A stretch of 64,000 nt of DNA from Oceanibaculum indicum P24 (lineage in GTDB: Bacteria > Pseudomonadota > Alphaproteobacteria > Oceanibaculales > Oceanibaculaceae): positions 186,001-250,000 of the forward strand of contig NZ_AMRL01000001.1 of assembly GCF_000299935.1 (NCBI RefSeq), given 5' to 3'. The notes below the pieces were generated by a model that ran no database searches, was not told the DNA's origin, and worked only from the letters and a program-made list of their open reading frames with translations. The position numbers and the translations under genes were made by a program. Shown piece after piece: positions 33,720-42,163 of this stretch. Every line of letters starts with the position of its first letter. Within the stretch, counting starts at the first letter, position 1.

Positions 33720-36082
33720 TCGGCGGCCATCTTCGGCTGCGCCTCGGCCAGCGCGCGCAGCACACGCTCCGGCGTCAGCGGAATTTCGTTCACGGCAGCA
33801 CCCAGCGGGGCCAGCGCGTCATTCACGGCGTTCGCAATGGCCGCTGGCGGGCCGATGGCGCCGCTCTCGCCGATGCCCTTCTGGCCGAAGCGGCTGATCG
33901 GCGACGGGGTTTCCATATGCAGGATGCGAATCGGCGGGATGTCGGCCGCCACCGGCAAATGGTAATCCGCCAGGGTGGAGGCCAGCGGCTGGCCGGCCGC
34001 GTCGAACGGCATCTCTTCGAACAAGGCGGTGCCGATGCCCTGGACCGTGCCGCCATAGACCTGGCCGTCCACGATCATCGGGTTCAGCATGGTGCCGGCA
34101 TCCTCGACGATCACATAATCCAGCAGCTGGATATGGCCGAGCGAAAGGTCGACGCTGACCACCACGGCGTGGCAGGCATAGGAGAAGGTGCCGGTGTCGC
34201 GCACCGTCTTGTAGCCCTCCGTCGCCTCCAGCCCGCGCGGATCGACATCGTCGGGCAGCAATTGCGGCTTGCGGTACCAGGTCGCCGCCACCTCCTCAAT
34301 GGAAATCTGGCTTGACCCGGCGCGCGCGAATCCGTCCGCCAGCACCACCTCCTCCGGCTTTGCCTGCATCAGATGCGCGGCGATCTTGCGCATCCGCTCG
34401 CCCAGTGCGGCGCAGGCGGTGCCGGTGGCGCCGCCGGCCATGACGGCGCAGCGCGACCCCCAGGTACCGGTGGAATAGGGCGTGTAGGCGGTATCGCCAT
34501 GCACCAGTTTCACCTTCGCCGGATCGACGCCGATCTCGTCAAAAGCGATCTGCGCCAGCGTGGTTTCCAGCCCCTGCCCGTGGCTGTGCACGCCGACGCG
34601 CAGCTCCAGCCCGCCATCGGGGGTGAGCCGCGCCGTCGCCTGCTCGAAGCCCGGCACCATCGGGATGCCCCAGCCGTGATAGACCGAGGTGCCGTGCGCG
34701 CCCTGCTCGCAGAACAGCGCGAAGCCGAGGCCGATGCGCGTGTTGCCGGCGGCCTCTGCCTGGCGCTTGCGCACGGCGGGAATGTCGATGGCCTCCACCG
34801 CGCGGCGCAGCGCTTCGGGATAGTCGCCGCTGTCGAAATATTTGTTGGTGATGTTGGTGAAGGGCATCTGGTCCGGCCGCACCAGATTGCGCCGCCGGAT
34901 CTCCTCCTGGCTGATACCCAGTTCGCGGGCCAGCCCGTCCAGCGTCAGCTCCAGCGCGAAGCACACACCGGTGCGCGCCACGCCGCGGAACGGCAGGATC
35001 GGCGGCTTGTTGGTCGCCGCCGCCATGGTGGTGCAGCGGAAGCCGCGCATCTGGTAGGGGCCGGGCAGGATGCTGGGCACCTGCGCCGCCTCCAGGCAGG
35101 CCGAGAAGGGGTAGATCGAATAGGCGCCGGAATCGACGATGGCCTTGCAATCGACCGCCAGCAGCTCGCCATCGGCGGCGGCATAGCCGGTGATCTCGTA
35201 GGAATGTTCGCGGCAATTGGCATTGCCGGTCAGATGTTCGCGGCGGTCCTCCAGCCAGCGGATCGGCCGGTCCAGTTTCATCGCCAGATAGCCGGCGCAC
35301 ACCTCCTCCGCCAGCAGGATCCCCTTGTAGCCGAAGCCGCCACCGACATCGGGGGCGACGATGCGCACCTGCCCCTGATCGAGGCCCAGACATTCGGCGA
35401 GGCCGGTGCGCACCACATGCGGCATCTGCGTCGCCGAATGCAGCGTCAGCATCTCCAGATTGCGGTCCCAGACCGCCAGCACGCCGCGCCCTTCCAGCGG
35501 CGCCATGCATTGCCGCGCGGTGCGGTAGCGCCGCGTGACCACGGCGGCGGCATCCTTCACCGCTGCCTCGAAGCCGATATCGACGGCGGATTCAAGGAAG
35601 GCATTGCGGTCCCAGTGCTCGTGCAGCAGCGGCGCGTCGGCATCGCACGCCCTGGTCATGTCGTGGACCGCCGGAAGCTCCTCGAAATCCACCTCGACCA
35701 GCTCCGCCAGATCCTCGGCCAGCGCGCGCGTCTCGGCCAGGCAGGCGGCAATCGGCTCGCCGACATGGCGTACCTTGCCCTCCGCCAGGATCGGCTGCAC
35801 CGATCCCCGGAAACCGGGCAGGCCGGAATCGGCGCGCATGCCCTTCACGCCGATCAGATCGGCAACGGTATAGATGTGCTGGGCGCCGTCTTCAGGCTTG
35901 TCGATGCGGCGGATGCGGGCATGCGCCAGCGGGCTGCGCAGGAAGGCCATCTCCAGCATGCCGGGCAGCTTCATGTCGCCGACATAGCGGCCCCGCCCCC
36001 TCAGGAAGCGGTCATCCTCCCGCCGCGCCAGCCGCGCGCCGATGCCTTTTCCGATCCCGCTCTTCCCGGACTCCGTCCCCAT
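33716..36082 (-). CDS. Molybdopterin-binding large subunit, xanthine dehydrogenase/CoxL family
   Basis: 788-residue catalytic subunit holding the molybdopterin cytosine dinucleotide cofactor. The N-terminal aldehyde oxidase a/b hammerhead domain begins IGARLARREDDRFLRGRGRY. Cofactor-region motifs are VAPDVGGGFGYKG, and GQKGIGESGAIGPPAAIANAV with the catalytic Glu near the C terminus. The active-site loop reads PFRGVAR near residue 365, unlike the AYRCSFR of true CO dehydrogenase, so the substrate is probably an N-heterocycle, aldehyde or similar. ATG at 36082 with AAAGGGGG upstream; an in-frame ATG at 36157 is less likely. Confidence 0.88.
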   Translation of the reverse strand: MGTESGKSGIGKGIGARLARREDDRFLRGRGRYVGDMKLPGMLEMAFLRSPLAHARIRRIDKPEDGAQHIYTVADLIGVKGMRADSGLPGFRGSVQPILAEGKVRHVGEPIAACLAETRALAEDLAELVEVDFEELPAVHDMTRACDADAPLLHEHWDRNAFLESAVDIGFEAAVKDAAAVVTRRYRTARQCMAPLEGRGVLAVWDRNLEMLTLHSATQMPHVVRTGLAECLGLDQGQVRIVAPDVGGGFGYKGILLAEEVCAGYLAMKLDRPIRWLEDRREHLTGNANCREHSYEITGYAAADGELLAVDCKAIVDSGAYSIYPFSACLEAAQVPSILPGPYQMRGFRCTTMAAATNKPPILPFRGVARTGVCFALELTLDGLARELGISQEEIRRRNLVRPDQMPFTNITNKYFDSGDYPEALRRAVEAIDIPAVRKRQAEAAGNTRIGLGFALFCEQGAHGTSVYHGWGIPMVPGFEQATARLTPDGGLELRVGVHSHGQGLETTLAQIAFDEIGVDPAKVKLVHGDTAYTPYSTGTWGSRCAVMAGGATGTACAALGERMRKIAAHLMQAKPEEVVLADGFARAGSSQISIEEVAATWYRKPQLLPDDVDPRGLEATEGYKTVRDTGTFSYACHAVVVSVDLSLGHIQLLDYVIVEDAGTMLNPMIVDGQVYGGTVQGIGTALFEEMPFDAAGQPLASTLADYHLPVAADIPPIRILHMETPSPISRFGQKGIGESGAIGPPAAIANAVNDALAPLGAAVNEIPLTPERVLRALAEAQPKMAAE

Positions 36083-36329
36083 CGCGGCCCCCTTTCGGCC
36101 CCAATCCAGAATCGATCCATCCGGCCTGGCGCGGCTGTCGCCGCATCCCTGTCCCATAGTCTTTTTTCAAGCTGTTTCGCCTTGACAGCACAGGACTGCT
36201 GGCACAGCTTTTGAGAAAGAGTTTAAGTACAACGATCCGTATTACAACTTTTTTCCGAAGCGCCGGCTTACCGGGCCATCAGAAAGGTCCGCCCCCGTGC
36301 CTTCGCCCGCAGCCAGCGAGGAGATTTCG
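36083..36329. promoter_or_regulatory. Divergent control region, hydroxylase operon / amidohydrolase
   Basis: 247 bases. A sigma-54-like element TGGCAC-AGCTT-TTGA (36200-36214) faces the amidohydrolase, but its -12 GC is GA. TTGACA occurs at 36182-36187 without a clear -10. Motifs for the MarR protein were not found. Confidence 0.35.
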
Positions 36330-37595
36330 ATGAGCGAGCAGCCGGTGTACGACACGCTGATCCTGAACGGCACGGTGATCGACCCCGCCGCCGGCCGCAA
36401 TGGCCGTTACGATATCGCCGTGCAGGATGGAAAGATCGCCGCCATCGCCCCCGACCTCTCCAAGGCGCGGGCCAAGGAGACGATCAGCGCCGCCGGCCTG
36501 CTGGTGCTGCCCGGCATGATCGACACCCACGCCCATGTCTATCAGCATGTGACAGGCAAGTTCGGCCTGAACCCGGACATGGTCGGCGTGCGCTCCGGCG
36601 TGACCACGCTGATCGACCAGGGCGGCCCCAGCTGCATGACCATCGGCGGCTTCCGCCATTATGTGTCGGAGCCGGCGGCCAGCCGCGTGCTGTGCTTCAT
36701 CTCCGCCTATCTGGTGGGTGGGCTGGAAGGCCATCTCTACCCGGACCTCTACGGCCCGAACGGCGTGAATGTCGAGCATACGGTGCGGGTAGCGCAGCAG
36801 AACCCGGACCTGGTGAAGGGCATCAAGGCGCATGCCGAAATCGGCGGCCAGTCGCGCTGGGGCATCGAGGTCATCAAGCTGGGCAAGCAGATTTCCAGCC
36901 GGCTGGACCTGCCGCTCTACATCCATCTGGGCCAGCTCTGGCCGACCGCTGACTCAGCCCCCATCCCTGACCCGGACGAGCTGATCCGCGAGCTGGTGCC
37001 GATCATGCAGCCGGGTGACATCCTGGCCCACCCCTTCACGCGGCATCCGGGCGGCTTCGTCTCGGAGAGCGGCGAGGTGCATCCGATTCTGCTGGAGGCG
37101 GTAAATAATTGCGGCGTGCGCGTCGATGTCGGCCATGGCTCGCATTTCAGCTTCGCCGCCGCGCGCAAGGTGCTGGAGGCCGGCGTGGTGCCCTTCACGC
37201 TGGGTGCGGACATGCATGGCTATAACGTGCAGGTACCGAACTCGAACGAGGATAGCGACCGCACCAGCAACCCGTTCTTCGGCGTCGCCCCCTTCAACCT
37301 GACCATCGCCATGACGGAGCTGCTGCATCTGGGCCTGTCGCTCGAACAGGTGGTGGCGATGGTGACGGCCAATCCGGCGACGATGCTGCGCATGGAGGAC
37401 AGCCTGGGCACGCTGCAGCCGGGCCGCGAGGCCGATATCAGCGTGCTGAAGATGGAGACCGGCCGCTTCCGCCTGTCCGACAATACCGGCGAGGAAGTGG
37501 TGAGCGAGAAGCTGCTGCGCCCAATCTTCTGCCTGCGCGCCGGCACGCGCTATGACGCCAATTCCTTCTTCGTGCCGGACGCCATCGCGGCGTAG
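36330..37595 (+). CDS. Dihydroorotase/deacetylase-like amidohydrolase
   Basis: 421-residue cytoplasmic amidohydrolase. Metal motifs are GMIDTHAHVYQH near residue 60, the probable carboxylated Lys in VKGIKAHAEI near 170, YIHLGQL near 197, DVGHGSHFSF and the catalytic Asp in TLGADMHGYN near 295. Relatives include dihydroorotase-like and N-acyl-amino-acid deacetylase-like enzymes that open cyclic or linear amides. ATG at 36330 with GAGGAG six bases upstream. Divergent from the molybdenum hydroxylase operon with a 247-base shared control region, suggesting one pathway. Confidence 0.85.
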   Translation: MSEQPVYDTLILNGTVIDPAAGRNGRYDIAVQDGKIAAIAPDLSKARAKETISAAGLLVLPGMIDTHAHVYQHVTGKFGLNPDMVGVRSGVTTLIDQGGPSCMTIGGFRHYVSEPAASRVLCFISAYLVGGLEGHLYPDLYGPNGVNVEHTVRVAQQNPDLVKGIKAHAEIGGQSRWGIEVIKLGKQISSRLDLPLYIHLGQLWPTADSAPIPDPDELIRELVPIMQPGDILAHPFTRHPGGFVSESGEVHPILLEAVNNCGVRVDVGHGSHFSFAAARKVLEAGVVPFTLGADMHGYNVQVPNSNEDSDRTSNPFFGVAPFNLTIAMTELLHLGLSLEQVVAMVTANPATMLRMEDSLGTLQPGREADISVLKMETGRFRLSDNTGEEVVSEKLLRPIFCLRAGTRYDANSFFVPDAIAA

Positions 37596-37647
37596 GGGAT
37601 AAGCGCATAGACGCTGTAATCCTTGCGCGCAATCGGGCAGTTTGCGC

Positions 37648-37950
37648 TTACCGATATGTCCAGAGGCCGGTCCGGTTCCAGCCGCCGGGCGTGGTGGCGA
37701 AGACTGGCAAACCACCCGAGACGCTATCCAGCGCGCCGTCTGATAGTTCCCGGTTGCGCTGGAGAACCGCCGTAAGGTAGCGCTGCATCTCGTCCGGCGT
37801 TGCGGCAAAGCCATTCGCAGCCGCGAAGCCCACTGCCGCTGCAACTGTACCGCCTTCCGGCGCTGCCTGGAGACAGGTCACGAATTGCCCGGCCAGCGCC
37901 TGATCGGCATCCAGCCGTGCCGCGAAATCCTCGATTGTCTGTGTTGCCAT
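37648..37950 (-). CDS. Nif11-like leader peptide family RiPP precursor (orphan)
   Basis: 100-residue protein with the build of a Nif11/NHLP-type precursor. The leader shows DFAARLDADQALAGQF near residue 8, AVGFAAANGFAATPDEMQRY near 40 and ends ELSDGALDSVSGG at residues 68-80, a double-glycine cleavage site. A 20-residue tail (begins LPVFATTPGG, ends GLWTYR) would be the core peptide; it has three Thr but no Cys or Ser. GGAGA lies seven bases before the ATG. No modifying enzyme, peptidase-transporter or sibling precursor lies in the window, so the maturation machinery, if any, is elsewhere. Confidence 0.83.
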   Translation of the reverse strand: MATQTIEDFAARLDADQALAGQFVTCLQAAPEGGTVAAAVGFAAANGFAATPDEMQRYLTAVLQRNRELSDGALDSVSGGLPVFATTPGGWNRTGLWTYR

Positions 37951-38063
37951 GGTGCTGTCTCCATCCGGTTATGATGGAGGCAGTCTGTGGGAGCAGCGGG
38001 GCTTCCGCCCCTCAGGACATCCCGCATCGACTGGCGTTTCGTCCAACCTGCCGTGCGTAGGAC

Positions 38064-38096
38064 AAAAAAATGCCGGCAATCAGGAGATTGCCGGCA
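38064..38096 (-). terminator. Strong intrinsic terminator
   Basis: Perfect 11-bp GC-rich stem with a 4-base loop followed by seven T on the minus strand. It would stop the transcript from the LysR gene or the sRNA before the Nif11-like gene, implying that the latter has its own promoter in 37951-38063. Confidence 0.9.
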
Positions 38097-38160
38097 AGTT
38101 GAACAGGGAGGCTTCACGTCTGGGAGACGCGGGTTCCGGAGAACCCTGATGCTGCAACGC
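38064..38160 (-). ncRNA. Candidate trans-acting sRNA with three stem-loops
   Basis: Read on the minus strand, three hairpins follow one another: GGGTTC-TCCG-GAACCC (38146-38131), CGTCT-CCC-AGACG (38129-38117) and TGCCGGCAATC-TCCT-GATTGCCGGCA (38096-38071) followed by T7. The C/T-rich loops (CTCCC, TCTCCT) could pair with ribosome-binding sites. This is the layout of alphaproteobacterial sRNAs of the alpha-r14 kind. The 5' end is not known; no clear promoter was found. It could instead be the 3' UTR of the LysR gene. Confidence 0.5.
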
Positions 38161-38383
38161 AACATCGAAGTGACTAAGATTTATGCTCTCGGGTGCCGAA
38201 ATTCCATGCATAAATTGTCACTCCCGTCATGCAATGCACGCATGACCCTGCCTTAAGTGTTGCAAAAACATTAATACGAAATGCTTCCAAACCTGAGGCA
38301 GGCGATACCGCGTCACCGGCATCTGAAAAGGAAAACGGCAGGATCGGCGTTCCGTTCCCACCGTTTTGCGACTTTCCGCGATG

Positions 38384-39277
38384 CTAGAATTGCTGGTTGG
38401 CGACGTTCTGCAGCAGGAACTCGCGCAGCACGGTGATGCGCTTGGAATTGCGCAGCTCCTCCGGATAGACGAAATAGGCCGGCACCTGCGGCCCCTCGAC
38501 CTCCGGCAGCACCTGCTTCAGCTCGGTATCGTCGCGCACCATGTAGTCCGGCAATGCTGCGATGCCGATGCCGGTCAGGCAGGCGCGGTAGATCGCATAG
38601 TAATTGTTCACCGTCAGCGCCGGCAGGGTGGCCACGCCGCTCTCGCGCCGCGTCAGATGCAGCAGCCAGTTGGCATCCGGGAAGGGCAGCTGGCTGCGCT
38701 CGCCATAGATGATCAGCCTGTGCTTGCCCAGCTCCGCCGCCGTCTTGGGCTCGCCGAACTGCTCCAGATAGGCCGGGGCGGCGTAGAGGTGGAAGTGGAT
38801 GTTCATCAGATGCCGCTGGATCAGGTCCGGCTGGCGCGGCGGCGCCATGCGGATCGCCACATCGGCCTCGCGCATCGACAGGTCCAGCTCGTTATCGTCC
38901 ACCAGCAGGGTGACGGCGATTTCCGGATAGGCGTCGATGAAGCTCTTGATGTTCGGCGTCAGCCAGGTCGAGCCGAAGGCCACCGTGGTGGTGATCTTCA
39001 GCGGGCCCTTGGGCTTCTCCCGCCCCTCCGCCAGCATCGCCTCGGTCATCGCCAGCTTGGAGAAGATCTCCCGCGTGGTGCGGTAGAGGATCTCGCCCTG
39101 CTCGGTCAGGATCAGGCCACGCGCATGGCGGTGGAACAGCGGCACGCGCAGCCGCTCCTCCAGCCCGCTGATCTGGCGGCTGACGGCCGACTGGCTCAAA
39201 TTCAGTGTTTCTCCGGCATGCGTGAAGCTGCCGGCTTCCGCTACCGCGTGGAAGACGCGCAGTTTATCCCAATCCAT
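38384..39277 (-). CDS. LysR family transcriptional regulator
   Basis: 297-residue LysR regulator. The winged helix-turn-helix covers residues 1-60 (AVAEAGSFTHAGETLNLSQS then AVSRQISGLEERL). The substrate-binding domain from about residue 90 has SMREADVAIRMAPP and GIGIAALPDYMV. It lies 87 bases downstream of trxB on the same strand, an arrangement that recurs in Rhodospirillales and hints at a redox or thiol link, though the target genes are not known. Confidence 0.9.
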   Translation of the reverse strand: MDWDKLRVFHAVAEAGSFTHAGETLNLSQSAVSRQISGLEERLRVPLFHRHARGLILTEQGEILYRTTREIFSKLAMTEAMLAEGREKPKGPLKITTTVAFGSTWLTPNIKSFIDAYPEIAVTLLVDDNELDLSMREADVAIRMAPPRQPDLIQRHLMNIHFHLYAAPAYLEQFGEPKTAAELGKHRLIIYGERSQLPFPDANWLLHLTRRESGVATLPALTVNNYYAIYRACLTGIGIAALPDYMVRDDTELKQVLPEVEGPQVPAYFVYPEELRNSKRITVLREFLLQNVANQQF

Positions 39278-39364
39278 AATCGGATGATGACGACCTGATT
39301 ACAGGAACGCAACAGAATCCGTTGCGCCCCAAGGGGTTGGCGGGATGGCCGCGCGCGCTTTTGG

Positions 39365-40348
39365 CTATTGCGCGGCCACGGTGGCTGCCGGTTCGACGGA
39401 ACCGTCTTCATGGGCCGCCAGGAAGCGTTCCGCCTCCAGCGCCGCCATGCATCCCATCCCGGCCGCTGTCACGGCCTGGCGGAACACCTTGTCCTTCACA
39501 TCGCCCGCCGCGAACACGCCGGGAATGCTGGTTGCCGTCGAATCAGGCCGGGTGATGATATAGCCTTCAGAATCCATGTCCAGCTTGCCCTTGAACAGGC
39601 TGGTCGCCGGGTCATGGCCGATGGCGACGAAGAAGCCGTCGGCGGAAAGCGTTCGCTCGGTCCCGTCCACCGTGCTCTTCAGGCGCAGGCCGGTAACCTG
39701 GTTCGGATTCTCGGTGCCCAGCACCTCCTCCACCGTGTGGTTCCAGATCACCTCGACCTTGGGATTGCGGAACAGCCGGTCCTGCATGATCTTCTCGGCG
39801 CGCAAGGAATCGCGGCGATGGATCAGCGTCACCTTGCTGGCGTGGTTGGTGAGGTAGATCGCCTCCTCCACCGCCGTATTGCCGCCGCCGACGATGGCGA
39901 CCTCCTTGCCGCGGAAGAAGAAGCCGTCGCAGGTGGCACAGGCGGACACGCCGCCGCCCTGGAACTTCTTCTCCGACTCAAGGCCCAGCCAGCGCGCCTG
40001 CGCGCCGGTCGCGATCACCAGCGTCTCGGCGAAATAGACATCGCCGGAGTCCGCCGTGGCGCGGAATGGCCGGCGGCTGAAATCCACATCGGTGATGATG
40101 TCGAAGATGATCTCGGTGCCGACATGGCGCGCCTGCGCCTCCATCTGTTCCATCAGCCAGGGGCCCTGGATGACATCGGCAAAGCCTGGGTAATTCTCCA
40201 CATCGGTGGTGATGGTCAGCTGCCCGCCCGGCTGCAGCCCCTGCACCATGATCGGGCTGATATTGGCGCGCGCGGCATAGATGGCGGCGGTGTATCCGGC
40301 CGGGCCGGACCCGATGATGAGGAGCTTCGTGTGCTTTTCCGTGGGCAT
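39365..40348 (-). CDS. trxB: Thioredoxin reductase TrxB
   Basis: 327-residue NADPH-dependent flavoenzyme that reduces thioredoxin. FAD motif IIGSGPAGYTAAIYAAR is near residue 10, the redox-active pair in CATCDGFFFRG near 142, NADPH motif GGGNTAVEEA near 160, and the C-terminal FAD motif GVFAAGDVKDKVFRQAVTA. Length and layout match low-molecular-weight TrxB. The C-terminal tail is slightly long, ending in a PAATVAAQ sequence. Confidence 0.96.
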   Translation of the reverse strand: MPTEKHTKLLIIGSGPAGYTAAIYAARANISPIMVQGLQPGGQLTITTDVENYPGFADVIQGPWLMEQMEAQARHVGTEIIFDIITDVDFSRRPFRATADSGDVYFAETLVIATGAQARWLGLESEKKFQGGGVSACATCDGFFFRGKEVAIVGGGNTAVEEAIYLTNHASKVTLIHRRDSLRAEKIMQDRLFRNPKVEVIWNHTVEEVLGTENPNQVTGLRLKSTVDGTERTLSADGFFVAIGHDPATSLFKGKLDMDSEGYIITRPDSTATSIPGVFAAGDVKDKVFRQAVTAAGMGCMAALEAERFLAAHEDGSVEPAATVAAQ

Positions 40349-40458
40349 GTTCGCAACCTTGATGGGGGATTACCCCCAACATAGGCGGACTGGCCGCGGG
40401 AGACAACAAGGCGGGGGTATGTTCCGACCAGGAATCAGTGCCGCTCGCTTACAGATAT

Positions 40459-40555
40459 GTCATTGCCGGGCTTGACCCGGCAATCCAGAGCCACGGACTG
40501 AAACACTTCAGGCAAAGCGCCGCCCCTGGCCCCCCGGGTCAAGCCCGGGGGTGAC
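40459..40555. repeat. Dispersed GTCA...TGAC hairpin repeat, copy 4
   Basis: The left arm is ATTGCCGGG-CTTGA-CCCGGCAAT (40462-40484). The right arm is CCCCCGGG-TCAAG-CCCGGGGG (40531-40551). Between trxB and the metalloprotease gene, both on the minus strand. Confidence 0.85.
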
Positions 40556-40588
40556 AGAAGGGCAAGGATCGCTTCACAGAAACAGTAA

Positions 40589-42085
40589 TCACACGAACAG
40601 GTTGCCTGCCAGGAAATCGCCGGTATCGAGCGCCGAGACGCCAAGCACCGTAACGATCGCACCGGTAATCGTGAACTGCACGCCGCCGTCGATTGCCTGC
40701 TGGCTGGCCAGTGCTGTCTCGACCTCCGCCAGCGTCACATTCTGCACGGCGATGCGGTCGAACCCATCCTCGAAATCCTCGATACGCGGTCGCAGCAATG
40801 CGCCGGGATAGCGCGCATCAAAGCCGCGCACGACGAACACGTCCGAGCCGCTGCCGCCGATCATGGTATCGGTGCCGAGGCCGGCGTAGATCGTGTCGTT
40901 GCCGGCACCGCCATCGATGGAATCGAGCCCCTTGCCGGCGCGCAGCTCGTCATTGCCGGCGCCGCCCAGGATGGTGTCGCCCTGGTTGCCGCCATTCACG
41001 TAATTGTTCCCGCCGCCGGTCACGTCGATATAGTCGCCGCCCAGCCCGGCGACGATGGAATCGTTGCCTGCCCCGCCGATGATGACGTTGTCCGCGTCAT
41101 TGCCGGTGATGGTGTCGTTGCCGCTGCCGCCGGTCGCGTTCTCGATCAGAACGCCTTCCGCGATACGAACGGTTTCACGCTGGGAAAGCTGATCGCCCTC
41201 CCCGGTATAAATTGTCCGTGGGCTGCCAAGTTCGCTCCATGCACCGGCGCGCAGATCGATGACCGCCGCACTGGTCCCGGTGAAGACGATGGTATCCGAC
41301 CCGCCGCCATCCCAGATCGTCTCGTAGTAATTCTGGCCGGCCGCGTAGCTGTAGGTCGTGGCGCCGGCATTGAAGCCCATGTTCGCGCCGTAGAGATACT
41401 GGATCGCCAGAATGTCGTAATACATCGGCGTCGTGGCTTCGAAATCGATCTGGCTGCTCTGATCGCCATTCCAGGCACTGTAGGACATTACGCTATTGCC
41501 GTAATAATCCTCCCCCGCCGCCAGCACCGTGCCGCTGCCACTATCGTCGAAGGGATGCTTCAGCCCCAGCGCATGGCCAATCTCATGCACCAGCGTCTGG
41601 AAATTGAAGCTGCCGGGCGACCACTGGGTGCTGGTCAGATCGTTGGAACTGATCCAGACATCGCCGCCATAGGGCGCGGTGCTCGGCAGATAGGCATAGG
41701 CAGCCGAACTCTCCATTTCATGGCCGGTGAAGGCGAAGCGCAGCGTGCCGACATTGCTGGTGGTCTCGGTGACCTCCACAAACGCGATGTTGGCGACGTT
41801 GCTCCACAATTCCAGCGCATCGCGCACGGCGGATTTCTGCTGGTCGTTCAGCTCCGCGAATTCGGCGTCCCAGGGCGAGTCAGCCCCGGTGGCAGGCCCG
41901 TAGCCCCCATTGGTGCTGGTTGACCAATAGGCCGCCTGGTTCGAAAACGGAAAGGAGTAGCTGATGGTGATCGTGCCGGTGCTTGTGCCGCTGCCCCAGA
42001 CCGGCCCTTCGAGCAGGCTGTTTATGCGGTAATCGTCGCTGAACGCAACTGTCGCGCTTGTTGTGCCTTCGCTTGGTGCCGGCAT
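40589..42085 (-). CDS. Serralysin-like M10 metalloprotease with RTX repeats
   Basis: 498-residue secreted zinc protease. The zinc site HEIGHALGLKHP is at residues 167-178 and the Met-turn is SVMSYSAW near 209. The Peptidase_M10_C/RTX region (about residues 305-415) has a run of GGAGND-type nonapeptides that bind calcium. The C-terminal ~85 residues resemble the end of the RTX protein at 57145 and should be the type I secretion signal. No N-terminal signal peptide. GGGGGG precedes the ATG. No secretion genes are nearby. Residues beyond the zinc site are regular; it looks active. Confidence 0.92.
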   Translation of the reverse strand: MPAPSEGTTSATVAFSDDYRINSLLEGPVWGSGTSTGTITISYSFPFSNQAAYWSTSTNGGYGPATGADSPWDAEFAELNDQQKSAVRDALELWSNVANIAFVEVTETTSNVGTLRFAFTGHEMESSAAYAYLPSTAPYGGDVWISSNDLTSTQWSPGSFNFQTLVHEIGHALGLKHPFDDSGSGTVLAAGEDYYGNSVMSYSAWNGDQSSQIDFEATTPMYYDILAIQYLYGANMGFNAGATTYSYAAGQNYYETIWDGGGSDTIVFTGTSAAVIDLRAGAWSELGSPRTIYTGEGDQLSQRETVRIAEGVLIENATGGSGNDTITGNDADNVIIGGAGNDSIVAGLGGDYIDVTGGGNNYVNGGNQGDTILGGAGNDELRAGKGLDSIDGGAGNDTIYAGLGTDTMIGGSGSDVFVVRGFDARYPGALLRPRIEDFEDGFDRIAVQNVTLAEVETALASQQAIDGGVQFTITGAIVTVLGVSALDTGDFLAGNLFV

Positions 42086-42163
42086 GATCGCCCCCCTGAG
42101 AAAACGAATCCCTGAATAAGCCTATACACCAAGCCGGGAATCGTAACGATAGGGAAGAAGCCC

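Larger units (their letters stand above)
37951..38383. other. Gene-free stretch with candidate sRNA
   Basis: 433 bases between the Nif11-like gene and the LysR gene, both on the minus strand. It holds a strong minus-strand terminator, two smaller hairpins and an 8-bp inverted repeat (38179-38186 with 38208-38215, ATTTATGC/GCATAAAT). AT content rises in 38160-38300. No credible ORF. Confidence 0.65.

Noticed and set aside
33716-36082. Carbon monoxide dehydrogenase (coxL)
   Set aside because: The active-site loop is PFRGVAR with no Cys, so only the xanthine dehydrogenase/CoxL superfamily can be claimed.
36200-36214. Sigma-54 promoter before the amidohydrolase
   Set aside because: TGGCAC-N5-TTGA lacks the invariant GC at -12; kept only as a weak note.
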